Origin: Candidatus Poribacteria bacterium
GTDB taxonomy: Bacteria > Poribacteria > WGA-4E > WGA-3G
Assembly (NCBI GenBank): GCA_009835515.1
Contig: VXXH01000492.1
Coordinates: 1-5,568 of the forward strand
Direction of reading: 5' to 3'
Length of the DNA stretch: 5,568 bases
Below the pieces are notes generated by a model, which worked only from the letters and a program-made list of their open reading frames with translations, was not told the origin of the DNA and ran no database searches. Shown piece after piece: positions 1 to 5,568 of this stretch (position 1 is its first letter; the number at the start of each line of letters is the position of its first letter). Position numbers and translations under genes: made by a program.

Positions 1-25
1 CGTTTAACCTGTGGGGGATTGATTT

Positions 26-2479
26 ATGCGCGATTCGATGGGCGGTTTTGACAGTGGAAGATCATCTCGGAGACGACGGTCAAGTTCTTATAGTAATGGC
101 GGCGGACGCCTACGGAAGTTAGACAATGAACCCATGTCGACAACGGAAGAGGTGCCTGAACTTTTAAAAGAACAGGCAGCGGCAGTGTTTGAAGCAGGTG
201 AAGAGATCAAGGTTTCTGTTTCGACAGATCTACGCTTTGACGGCACCTACGGCAAGGATTGGCTATTAATTACGAATAAGAGGCTCATTGCCTTTAATCA
301 GAATGGTACTATCGGGCACCACATGCGTGAAGTACCTCTTACCGCTGTTGAAGATATTGAAATCCTTGAGATGTACGGGAATAACATTCTCAAGGTAAGT
401 ACAGCCGACAATGCCTTTGAAGTATCGCGGTACTCAAAACGGTTAACCCCGAAGTTCAACCTTGTGGTCTCAGAGTTGGAAGAGTTAATTCCGCAAAAGG
501 AAAGAGATGCGGATGGAAGACCGCGCGGCAGACGTGGCTTCGGTCCCGGTGGCAAGGATAAAGGTCGATGTGAGAAGTGTGATCAGCCTATCCCCAGTTG
601 GTCAGGTGTGTGTGTCAATTGCGTCCAAAAACGGAAACTCATTTTTCGGCTTATTAAGTACTCTGCTCCGCTTTTGCACGTCATTGTTCCAGCGTTCCTC
701 ATAATGATGGTCATTCGGTTTGTTGATCTCTATCCATCAATACTCAATAGAGATATCATTGATAGGATTCTGACACCGGTCGGACATGCTGTTACTGCAG
801 GACTGCCGATTCCTGAAACGGATTGGGGACACCTTCAAGGTGCTGTGGACTTCTTAGGTGAATGGTTCGGCAGCATGCCAGTAGGCGGGAGTTTTGGGCA
901 TCTGATTGGGATTATTTCCCTGATGGCGGGTGTTACCGTCTTCAAGATGGCAGCCTCCGCCATACGCGGCTATATGATGGCGTGGGTAGGGCAAAATATC
1001 ACAAGACGGCTCCAAAACGAGACCTATGAACACCTGAACGCACTCTCTATTGATTTTTTCCATGAACGAGATACGGGGAATCTGATGTCGCGGATTACGC
1101 ATGATGTATCGAGACTCCGCGATTTCATCGCGAATGGGTTGCAGGATATTGTCGGTGACTCTCTCACGATCGTCTATATCTGCGTGATCATGTTTTCGTT
1201 CCATTGGAAACTCGCGCTCTGGACGCTGATACCGATTCCGTGTCTTATTTTTTTCACAATCTACTTTGGCAAGAAGATGAGCAAAGTGTATCATGTCTTA
1301 TGGAAACGGTATGCGAACATTAGCACGATTCTCGCAAGCACGATTCCAGGGGTCCGGGTTGTCAAAGCATTTGCCCGAGAACGCTATGAGATAAACCGTT
1401 TTAGCGATTTGACATATCAAGTATTTAGTGGCGAAATGAACGCCGCGAAACTTGGCACGCTTTACCGCCCGATTATGGAGTTTATCACCTTTTCCGGTTC
1501 CATCCTGATTTGGCTTGTCGGTGGATGGCAGATTTTCCAAGGCGATATATCCCTTGGAACTCTGGTCATGTTTCAATCCTTGATGATGCGATTTTTTAGA
1601 CCTGTGTATACGCTTTGTCAGATGAACGAGCGATTCATCCGGGCAGGTACCTCCGCCGAGCGTGTGTTTGAAGTTATGGATACGCCACCGAGTGTCGCTG
1701 ATAAAGAAGATGCTGTGGCTCTTGGGCATATCCAGGGTGCCGTCGAATTTAGGGATGTCTATTTCTCCTATGATAACGAAAAGAATGCGCTCAACGGGGT
1801 TAGTTTTCAAGTGGAACCCGGTGAAATGATTGGGTTGGTTGGACACAGCGGTGCAGGGAAAAGCACGCTCATCAATCTAATCACCCGCTTCTACGATCCA
1901 AACGATGGGACAATAATGATTGACGGGCACGACAGTCGCGACATTCGGGTAAAGGCGTTACGGCAACAGGTCGGCGTAGTTTTACAGGACCCATTCCTAT
2001 TCCAAGGCACCATCGCCGAAAATATCGGTTACTCGAAACCCGGGGCATCTCGGCATGAGATTATTGCAGCCGCGAGAGCTGCAAATGCCCACGATTTTAT
2101 TATCAAGTTCCCTGACGGTTATGATACGATGGTAGGCGAAAGAGGGGCAAGGGTCTCTGGTGGTGAGCGGCAGCGTATCTCTATCGCACGTGCAATTTTG
2201 AAAAATCCGCGTATCCTGATCTTAGACGAAGCGACTTCCTCCGTTGATACTGAAACGGAATCCAAGATTCAAGAGGCATTGGAACGGCTCGTTCAAGGGA
2301 GAACTGTGTTTGCTATTGCGCACAGGCTGTCAACCCTTAAATATGCTGACCGTCTTGTCGTGCTGAAAGAAGGGACAGTTGACGAAATCGGGACGCATGA
2401 GGAGCTGCTTGCTAAAGCAGGGACTTACGCGGGATTGTGTGAGAAGCAAACTGAACTATCGAAAATTCGCGCATGGTAA
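26..2479 (+). CDS. MsbA-like ABC exporter with N-terminal PH-like and zinc-ribbon extension (DUF1854-partnered)
   Basis: An 817-residue fused membrane/ATPase half-transporter that would act as a dimer in the inner membrane. Residues 1-40 are a basic, Ser/Arg/Gly-rich tail. Residues ~57-155 read as a beta-rich PH-like domain (LLITNKRLIAF is typical). Residues 161-181 are a Gly/Arg linker, and C182, C185, C196 and C199 form a zinc-ribbon-like knuckle. Six membrane segments follow at about 216-235, 291-310, 374-391, 393-413, 483-503 and 507-530. The ATPase domain is intact: Walker A GHSGAGKST 606-614, Q654, signature VSGGERQR 710-717, Walker B ILILDEA 730-736 with E735, D-loop SSVD, switch H766. 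Ordinary exporters of this family are about 580-620 residues, so roughly 200 residues are extra. The start is supported by GGGGGA 7 bases upstream; M5 is an alternative. The next gene encodes a DUF1854 protein, a pairing I recall from cyanophycin-associated loci. Exporter-type ATPase is certain; the substrate is unknown. Confidence 0.95.
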   Translation: MRDSMGGFDSGRSSRRRRSSSYSNGGGRLRKLDNEPMSTTEEVPELLKEQAAAVFEAGEEIKVSVSTDLRFDGTYGKDWLLITNKRLIAFNQNGTIGHHMREVPLTAVEDIEILEMYGNNILKVSTADNAFEVSRYSKRLTPKFNLVVSELEELIPQKERDADGRPRGRRGFGPGGKDKGRCEKCDQPIPSWSGVCVNCVQKRKLIFRLIKYSAPLLHVIVPAFLIMMVIRFVDLYPSILNRDIIDRILTPVGHAVTAGLPIPETDWGHLQGAVDFLGEWFGSMPVGGSFGHLIGIISLMAGVTVFKMAASAIRGYMMAWVGQNITRRLQNETYEHLNALSIDFFHERDTGNLMSRITHDVSRLRDFIANGLQDIVGDSLTIVYICVIMFSFHWKLALWTLIPIPCLIFFTIYFGKKMSKVYHVLWKRYANISTILASTIPGVRVVKAFARERYEINRFSDLTYQVFSGEMNAAKLGTLYRPIMEFITFSGSILIWLVGGWQIFQGDISLGTLVMFQSLMMRFFRPVYTLCQMNERFIRAGTSAERVFEVMDTPPSVADKEDAVALGHIQGAVEFRDVYFSYDNEKNALNGVSFQVEPGEMIGLVGHSGAGKSTLINLITRFYDPNDGTIMIDGHDSRDIRVKALRQQVGVVLQDPFLFQGTIAENIGYSKPGASRHEIIAAARAANAHDFIIKFPDGYDTMVGERGARVSGGERQRISIARAILKNPRILILDEATSSVDTETESKIQEALERLVQGRTVFAIAHRLSTLKYADRLVVLKEGTVDEIGTHEELLAKAGTYAGLCEKQTELSKIRAW
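194..490 (+). other. PH-like domain region within the ABC exporter
   Basis: Residues ~57-155 alternate short hydrophobic strands with turns: KVSVSTDLRF, DWLLITNKRLIAF, MREVPLTAVEDIEIL, ILKVSTADNAFEV. A final amphipathic helix (LVVSELEELI) follows. This is the pattern of bacterial PH/YokE-like domains: a seven-strand barrel capped by a helix, with the typical phrase 'lT.kRli.f'. Its position before the first membrane segment puts it in the cytoplasm, where it might bind lipid headgroups or a partner protein. The fold is inferred by eye, not by a profile search. Confidence 0.55.
569..622 (+). other. Zinc-ribbon-like knuckle (CxxC-x10-CxxC) in the ABC exporter
   Basis: C182-E-K-C185 and C196-V-N-C199 are spaced like a rubredoxin-type zinc knuckle, with a proline-rich turn (QPIPSWSG) between them. 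It lies between the Gly/Arg-rich linker and the first membrane segment, so it should sit on the cytoplasmic face next to the membrane. Metal binding is inferred from the spacing alone. Confidence 0.6.
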
Positions 2480-2491
2480 TTTGACCATTTC

Positions 2492-2500
2492 AGAAGGAGG
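2492..2500 (+). promoter_or_regulatory. Strong ribosome binding site fixing the DUF1854 start
   Basis: AGAAGGAGG is a near-perfect Shine-Dalgarno sequence, 7 bases before the ATG at 2508. The open frame runs upstream to 2379 inside the exporter gene, but that stretch has no comparable site and its residues do not look like the family. This decides the start at 2508. Confidence 0.85.
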
Positions 2501-2507
2501 CACGTTG

Positions 2508-3017
2508 ATGAAGGAAGCGATTAAGGTAACAGATGAATTAGAGTTCCTTGATGCGAGGCATGTTAGAATTGACCGGAACGCATTTGAAGAACTCGTTGTC
2601 CAGCTTCCGGATGGAACAACCCACACTAAGGTTGAGCCGATTTGTGCTTTTCCTGTCAGCGAGACGAGCCGATATATTTCCCTTGTAGATGAAGAATCTA
2701 ATGAAATCGGAATTATTGAGGATATAAAGCATCTCCCAAGTGCCTCCCGTGAGGTGCTTGTTGAGGAGTTACAGAAACGGTACTTTATGCCGAAGATTAC
2801 CAAAATCCATGAGTTGGATGGACAATTCGGGATTACGCAGTGGGTGGTTGAAACCTCTCAGGGTGATGTGGAGTTCGGTTTGCGGACCCGGTACGATATT
2901 GTCACGCTTGAAAACGGACGCGTCCTGATTAAGGATGCGGACGGTAACCGGTATGAAATTGAGAACTACCATAAGTTAGACCCGAAAAGTCTCGCGCTAC
3001 TTGAGACGCAATTGTAG
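2508..3017 (+). CDS. DUF1854 family protein, partner of the ABC exporter
   Basis: A 169-residue soluble protein with no signal peptide or membrane segment. It matches my memory of the DUF1854 pattern over almost its full length: FLDARHVRIDRN near the N-terminus, then PICAFPVSETSRYISLVDEE (residues 44-63), EIGIIEDIKHL (66-76), SREVLVEELQKRYFMPKI (80-97), a central WVVETSQGDVEF (112-123), and RVLIKDADGNRYEIENYHKLD near the end (conserved core DADGNRYEI). The role is unknown. Members are usually encoded beside an MsbA-like exporter, so an accessory or regulatory role for that transporter is likely. The gene lies 28 bases after the exporter stop and 23 bases before the enolase-superfamily gene, consistent with one transcript. 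A longer frame from 2379 overlaps the exporter by about 100 bases and was rejected on ribosome-binding-site grounds. Family assignment is fairly secure; function is not. Confidence 0.88.
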   Translation: MKEAIKVTDELEFLDARHVRIDRNAFEELVVQLPDGTTHTKVEPICAFPVSETSRYISLVDEESNEIGIIEDIKHLPSASREVLVEELQKRYFMPKITKIHELDGQFGITQWVVETSQGDVEFGLRTRYDIVTLENGRVLIKDADGNRYEIENYHKLDPKSLALLETQL

Positions 3018-3030
3018 GTATGCCGCTGAT

Positions 3031-3036
3031 AAGGAG
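3031..3036 (+). promoter_or_regulatory. Ribosome binding site favouring the 3041 start
   Basis: AAGGAG ends 4 bases before the ATG at 3041. The in-frame ATG at 3020 is preceded only by a weak GTAGGT and would place this purine stretch inside the coding sequence. The spacer is short, so 3020 cannot be fully excluded. The protein from 3041 (MENVRIERIEWA) begins like other family members, which start directly with the first beta strand. Confidence 0.6.
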
Positions 3037-3040
3037 AGAT

Positions 3041-4165
3041 ATGGAGAACGTAAGAATTGAACGTATTGAATGGGCACGCCTCACAGGCGAGCGTCCGCGC
3101 AAAGCCGGTTGCAATTCACGGCTGGGTGAACATGGACTGCATGTCCGTCCGCCTATTGCCCGCCTAACGACAACAGATGGGGTTAGCGGCTTTGGGTTTT
3201 CATCGATTTCACGTGAAAAAGCGGAGGCTATTGTCGGGTTTCAGCTCAGCGATGCGTTTGACGCAGAGAGTGGTGTCACCGAAGAATTCAGAATGTTGGA
3301 ATATCCGCTCTGGGATTTGGTCGGGCAGTTAGCACAAAAACCGGTGTATGCGATGCTTTCTGGGCAGAACGGTGCGTTTCGCGCCCCGTGTTATGACACC
3401 TCACTCTATATTGATGATTTACATCTTGACGACAACGCCGAAGCCGCTGCACTTATCGCTTCCGAGGCACTGGAAGGAAAGGCACGCGGACATAACGCCT
3501 ATAAGATCAAAGTCGGTCGTGGTGCGATGCACATGCCTCTCAACAAAGGCACGCAGCGGGATATTGATGTTATCTGTGCCGTGCGCGAGGCGGTTGGACC
3601 TGACGCTACGATATTGATAGATGCAAACAACGGGTATAACCTTAACCTTACCAAGCAGGTATTAGGTGGGGCTGCGGATGCCAAGGTCTATTGGATGGAA
3701 GAGGCGTTCCACGAGGATGCTCGTGTCTATAGTCTCTTGAAGGAATGGCTAAACGCCGAAGGTTTGGAAACCCGTATTGCGGATGGCGAGGGTGGGGCAT
3801 CACCGCACCTTGTGAATTGGGCAAAAGACGGGCTCATCGACATCGTCCAATACGATATTTTTCACCCTGGCTTCTCACGCTGGCTTGAATTGGGACCTGA
3901 ATTAGATGCATCCGGCGTTGGCACGGCACCACATCATTATGGCGGCTACTACGGCAATTTCGTCACCTGTCACCTTGCAGCGAAGGTAGAGCGGTTTGAG
4001 TTCACCGAGTGGGATCATGCGACGACGCCGGGTATAGATGATTCCGGTTATTCCGTGTCCAACGGTTATGTAAATGTGCCACAAAGTCCTGGTTTCGGGT
4101 TGAATATAGACGAAGGACCTTACCAAAAAGCGCGTCAAGAGAACGGATTTGAGGTGCGTGTGTAG
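3041..4165 (+). CDS. Mandelate racemase/muconate lactonizing enzyme-like protein (enolase superfamily)
   Basis: A 374-residue cytoplasmic enzyme of normal family length, with an N-terminal capping domain (~1-115) and a C-terminal barrel. Numbered from the 3041 start, the barrel shows the YKIK motif with K155 and K157 (general base at the end of strand 2). Metal ligands are D194 in LIDANNGY, E220 in YWMEEAF and E250 in ADGEGG. D272 in VQYDIFHPGF and H298/H299 in APHHYGG form the His-Asp pair, and E323 sits in FTEWDHAT. Known relatives abstract a proton alpha to a carboxylate with Mg2+, as acid-sugar dehydratases, racemases or cycloisomerases. Having both KxK and His-Asp fits the mandelate racemase subgroup, and a sugar-acid dehydratase is the most likely guess. 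The usual EEP after the second ligand is EEA here. The gene is closely spaced after the DUF1854 gene and so probably in its operon. The exact substrate cannot be read from sequence. Confidence 0.88.
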   Translation: MENVRIERIEWARLTGERPRKAGCNSRLGEHGLHVRPPIARLTTTDGVSGFGFSSISREKAEAIVGFQLSDAFDAESGVTEEFRMLEYPLWDLVGQLAQKPVYAMLSGQNGAFRAPCYDTSLYIDDLHLDDNAEAAALIASEALEGKARGHNAYKIKVGRGAMHMPLNKGTQRDIDVICAVREAVGPDATILIDANNGYNLNLTKQVLGGAADAKVYWMEEAFHEDARVYSLLKEWLNAEGLETRIADGEGGASPHLVNWAKDGLIDIVQYDIFHPGFSRWLELGPELDASGVGTAPHHYGGYYGNFVTCHLAAKVERFEFTEWDHATTPGIDDSGYSVSNGYVNVPQSPGFGLNIDEGPYQKARQENGFEVRV

Positions 4166-4241
4166 TGTGATAATTGATACCACCGCGTTGTCCGAGCATC
4201 TTGCTTTTCACAATGTCGATGCGGAGGAGGTTTCGGCAGTT

Positions 4242-4246
4242 GGAGG
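4242..4246 (+). promoter_or_regulatory. Possible ribosome binding site for a small membrane peptide
   Basis: GGAGG lies 8 bases before the ATG at 4255. A second purine run, GGAGGAGG at 4223-4230, precedes an in-frame TTG at 4240. Both lie in the spacer between the enolase-superfamily and PhyH genes, where no other gene is evident. Confidence 0.35.
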
Positions 4247-4254
4247 TAAGATTG

Positions 4255-4386
4255 ATGCGCTGGAAGGCATTTTTTAAAACGATGTTTAGTTGGCGCAAGT
4301 TGTCGATATTTTCGGAATTCCCGGTGGAATCCCTTATATTTTTTATTGGTGCGGTGGCGGTGGTGATCCTGATTAAGCAGTGTTAG
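4255..4386 (+). CDS. Possible 43-residue single-pass membrane peptide
   Basis: Not recognised as any family. The frame encodes a basic, aromatic N-terminus (MRWKAFFKTMFSWRK), a short linker (LSIFSEFPVE), and a hydrophobic segment, SLIFFIGAVAVVILI, ending in KQC. That is the layout of small bacterial membrane proteins with a positive cytoplasmic end. It is preceded by GGAGG at good spacing and ends 64 bases before the PhyH start. The open frame can be extended upstream to a TTG at 4174, but that part looks non-coding. In a spacer this short the frame could be chance, and T-rich DNA readily yields hydrophobic codons, so confidence is low. Conservation in relatives would settle it. Confidence 0.3.
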   Translation: MRWKAFFKTMFSWRKLSIFSEFPVESLIFFIGAVAVVILIKQC

Positions 4387-4450
4387 TCCTGATTGGATGA
4401 ATCTTCTCTAAGCGTAGTAGATTGCAAAAGACTATAACGGAGAGAAAATT

Positions 4451-5191
4451 ATGGCGTATTTAACAGCAGCAGACAAAACATTCTTTAAAGAGAACGGCTA
4501 TCTGGTTATGCGCGGTGCGCTGGAACAGGCAGCGATTGATGCCGCACTTGACAGACTCTGGGAGGCACTTGACGAAGATAGGGATGACCCGGAGTCTTGG
4601 ATTCGTAAAGGTTATCGTACGGTGCCTATCGGTGGTGAAGACGTTATCGCTGGTACGACCTACAATAACCGAGTCTTCGCTATGGCGGAAGAGCTCGTTG
4701 GCAAGGATAAATTGAATTCGAGTGGTGGTGCGGGGCCGCATATCAATTTTCCGGATCCAGATAGAGAATGGCGTGAACCTGGGGGCGGACACCTTGACGG
4801 TTACCACACGCCTACGAACGGTGTGCCGAAAGGTGTTGTCGGTGCGTTCACACTCGGCGCGACTGTTTATATAGACACCGTTGAAAAACAGGGTGGTGGA
4901 TTTACCGTCTGGCCCGGCAGCCATCGGATTTGGGCCGAATATTTCAGGCACCACGATCTCGATAGCCTCCCCGGCGGCGTTGCTCCGTTCGATTTAGGAC
5001 CGAGTTATGAATTTACCGGCGAAGGCGGCGATGTCTGCTTCTGGCATCATCAAATGAGCCATACTGCTGGATCGAACTGTGGACGTAATGTTAGAATGGC
5101 ACTCATCAGTCGGTACCGCCGAAAAGATCTCGACGAGATTAGGTTTGAAACCCCTGACGATATGTGGAAATATTGGGACGGGATTTCGTAA
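4451..5191 (+). CDS. Phytanoyl-CoA dioxygenase (PhyH) family Fe(II)/2-oxoglutarate oxygenase
   Basis: A 246-residue soluble protein, typical of short bacterial PhyH-like oxygenases, which couple 2-oxoglutarate decarboxylation to hydroxylation of a small molecule. It opens with the family signature FFKENGYLVMRGAL (11-24). The iron triad is visible as H114 and D116 in GGHLDGYH, and H204 in MSHTAGSN. R215, 11 residues after H204, is where PhyH enzymes place the 2-oxoglutarate-binding arginine. GGGFTVWPGSHR (148-159) is the conserved strand before the second half of the barrel. All catalytic residues are present, so it should be active, but the substrate is unknown because these families are very diverse. 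GGAG lies 8 bases before the ATG. A 285-base spacer separates it from the upstream operon, so it may have its own promoter, although none is clear. Confidence 0.9.
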   Translation: MAYLTAADKTFFKENGYLVMRGALEQAAIDAALDRLWEALDEDRDDPESWIRKGYRTVPIGGEDVIAGTTYNNRVFAMAEELVGKDKLNSSGGAGPHINFPDPDREWREPGGGHLDGYHTPTNGVPKGVVGAFTLGATVYIDTVEKQGGGFTVWPGSHRIWAEYFRHHDLDSLPGGVAPFDLGPSYEFTGEGGDVCFWHHQMSHTAGSNCGRNVRMALISRYRRKDLDEIRFETPDDMWKYWDGIS

Positions 5192-5201
5192 ATTAGCAAG
5201 T

Positions 5202-5219
5202 AGTTTTCAGTTTTCAGTT
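5202..5219 (+). repeat. Left arm of imperfect inverted repeat
   Basis: AGTTTTCAGTTTTCAGTT is built of two tandem 7-base units. It matches the reverse complement of the arm at 5295-5312 at 16 of 18 positions, and both mismatches fall at the same place in each unit (T in one arm, A in the other). GGTTTTC at 5221-5227 extends the pairing to GAAAACC at 5284-5290. Confidence 0.65.
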
Positions 5220-5251
5220 CGGTTTTCTCTCACTGCGAGGCATGAAAAACC

Positions 5252-5264
5252 TTTCAGTTTTCAG
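5252..5264 (+). repeat. Internal direct copy of the TTTTCAG repeat
   Basis: TTTCAGTTTTCAG is an exact 13-base copy of 5205-5217. It sits between the two arms of the inverted repeat and is itself flanked by CTTTC/GAAAG, which could close a small hairpin at 5251-5268. Confidence 0.6.
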
Positions 5265-5294
5265 AAAGAGCGTTCGGGATACCGAAAACCTTTT

Positions 5295-5312
5295 AACTGA
5301 TAACTGATAACT
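5295..5312 (+). repeat. Right arm of imperfect inverted repeat
   Basis: AACTGATAACTGATAACT contains two tandem AACTGAT units plus a partial third. It is the inverted counterpart of 5202-5219 with two mismatches. It ends just before the ribosome binding site of the following gene. Confidence 0.65.
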
Positions 5313-5318
5313 ATTCCC

Positions 5319-5324
5319 GAGGAG
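5319..5324 (+). promoter_or_regulatory. Ribosome binding site of the right-edge gene
   Basis: GAGGAG lies 9 bases before the ATG at 5334, which favours that start over the in-frame ATG at 5346. Confidence 0.6.
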
Positions 5325-5333
5325 AATTTGGGG

Positions 5334-5568
5334 ATGGACCTCTATATGAACCCTTCCGAAGTCTCAGAAATAATAGGTGTGGAGGAAGGGATTATTATTC
5401 GAGCATTAGAACGGCAAGATGTGGAGATTGAGCCGTATCTGCGCGTCGTCTCCGCGCCGTCTGAAGAACCGGGAAGTCCCACAAAGCCACGCGTGCAACT
5501 ACGCGTTGATGGTCTCGCACCGCTGATAAAGAAACTCACCTATAATATTCCAACAGACGACATTATTG
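5334..5568 (+). CDS. Unrecognised protein, N-terminal part only (possible helix-turn-helix)
   Basis: The frame is open from the ATG at 5334 to the window edge (78 codons, no stop), so the 3' end is missing. I do not recognise the family. The first ~35 residues (NPSEVSEIIGVEEGIIIRAL, then ERQDVEIEPYL) have the spacing of a small helix-turn-helix of the MerR/excisionase or winged-helix type: helix, tight turn at I-G-V, then a second helix. A polar, proline-containing stretch (SAPSEEPGSPTKPR) follows, then a second segment, VQLRVDGLAPLIKKLTYNIP. A good ribosome binding site supports the start. The repeat-bearing spacer separates it from the PhyH gene. The helix-turn-helix reading is by eye only; a DNA-binding regulator or a short structural protein are both possible. 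Confidence 0.65.
   Translation, partial: MDLYMNPSEVSEIIGVEEGIIIRALERQDVEIEPYLRVVSAPSEEPGSPTKPRVQLRVDGLAPLIKKLTYNIPTDDII

Larger units (their letters stand above)
5192..5333. other. Repeat-bearing intergenic spacer
   Basis: This 142-base AT-rich spacer between the PhyH gene and the last gene holds no convincing reading frame. It contains short TTTTCAG repeats on the left, CTGATAA repeats on the right, and ends with the ribosome binding site of the next gene. No clean stem followed by a T-run is present, so a classical terminator is not called, although the inverted arms might form a weak hairpin in RNA. Confidence 0.6.

Noticed and set aside
854..1846. Two long minus-strand frames inside the exporter gene
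   Set aside because: Antisense shadows of the conserved membrane and ATPase domains; no recognisable protein pattern.
2379..2507. N-terminal extension of the DUF1854 frame overlapping the end of the exporter gene
   Set aside because: The strong AGAAGGAGG site and the family-like N-terminus both point to the ATG at 2508; the extra 43 residues are an out-of-frame reading of the exporter's C-terminus.
4167..4277. 36-codon frame from a GTG one base after the enolase-superfamily stop (begins VIIDTTALSEHL)
   Set aside because: It is soluble-looking and preceded by GAGGTG about 10 bases upstream, but it is very short, uses a GTG start, matches nothing I recognise, and its DNA overlaps the equally weak 43-residue frame. 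It may be chance.
4002..4298. Minus-strand frame across the end of the enolase-superfamily gene
   Set aside because: Mostly antisense to a clearly real gene; its composition looks like a shadow and there is no supporting ribosome binding site or family match.
4423..4438. TTGCAAAAGACTATAAC as a promoter for the PhyH gene
   Set aside because: TATAAC resembles a -10 box, but the TTG element is far too close for a -35 and nothing suitable lies 17 bases upstream; the box would also abut the ribosome binding site.
5251..5268. CTTTC...GAAAG as a transcription terminator
   Set aside because: The stem is only 5 pairs, AT-rich, and not followed by a T-run.
5342..5539. Minus-strand frame at the right edge
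   Set aside because: The + strand frame over the same bases has a ribosome binding site and plausible protein composition; the minus frame has neither.

Overview
The window carries four complete protein genes, one gene cut off at the right edge, and one doubtful small reading frame. All are on the + strand. Base composition is moderate and looks even by eye, and no RNA gene, CRISPR array, insertion sequence or prophage gene is visible. The combination of an enolase-superfamily sugar-acid-type enzyme, a small phytanoyl-CoA-dioxygenase-like (PhyH) protein, and intergenic spacers carrying short TTTTCAG / CTGATAA repeats resembles uncultured marine or sponge-associated lineages such as Candidatus Poribacteria. 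That assignment is inference from gene style only; no taxonomic marker gene is present.

Region 1 (26-3017) is a two-gene module. It holds a large single-chain ABC exporter half-transporter with an unusual cytoplasmic front end: a basic tail, a PH-like beta domain, a glycine/arginine linker and a CxxC...CxxC zinc-ribbon-like knuckle. A DUF1854-family protein follows 28 bases later with a very strong ribosome binding site. This pairing of an MsbA-like exporter with a DUF1854 protein is, from memory, the pair annotated in other bacteria as associated with cyanophycin metabolism. No cyanophycin synthetase or cyanophycinase is visible here, so the substrate remains open.

Region 2 (3041-4165) is a mandelate racemase/muconate lactonizing enzyme-like member of the enolase superfamily. 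It starts 23 bases after the DUF1854 gene, so it is probably co-transcribed with the transporter module. The KxK motif, three acidic metal ligands and a His-Asp pair can all be picked out, which suggests an active acid-sugar dehydratase or epimerase/racemase.

Region 3 (4166-4450) is a 285-base spacer with a possible 43-residue single-pass membrane peptide preceded by a good ribosome binding site. Region 4 (4451-5191) is a complete PhyH-like Fe(II)/2-oxoglutarate oxygenase with an intact HxD...H triad. Region 5 (5192-5333) is a repeat-bearing spacer with an imperfect long inverted repeat. Region 6 (5334-end) is the start of an unrecognised gene with a possible helix-turn-helix at its N-terminus.

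Taken together, the first three genes look like an operon (membrane export plus a catabolic-type enzyme). The PhyH gene and the last gene appear to be separate or loosely coupled units. The least understood item is the exporter/DUF1854 module with its PH-like and zinc-knuckle front end.
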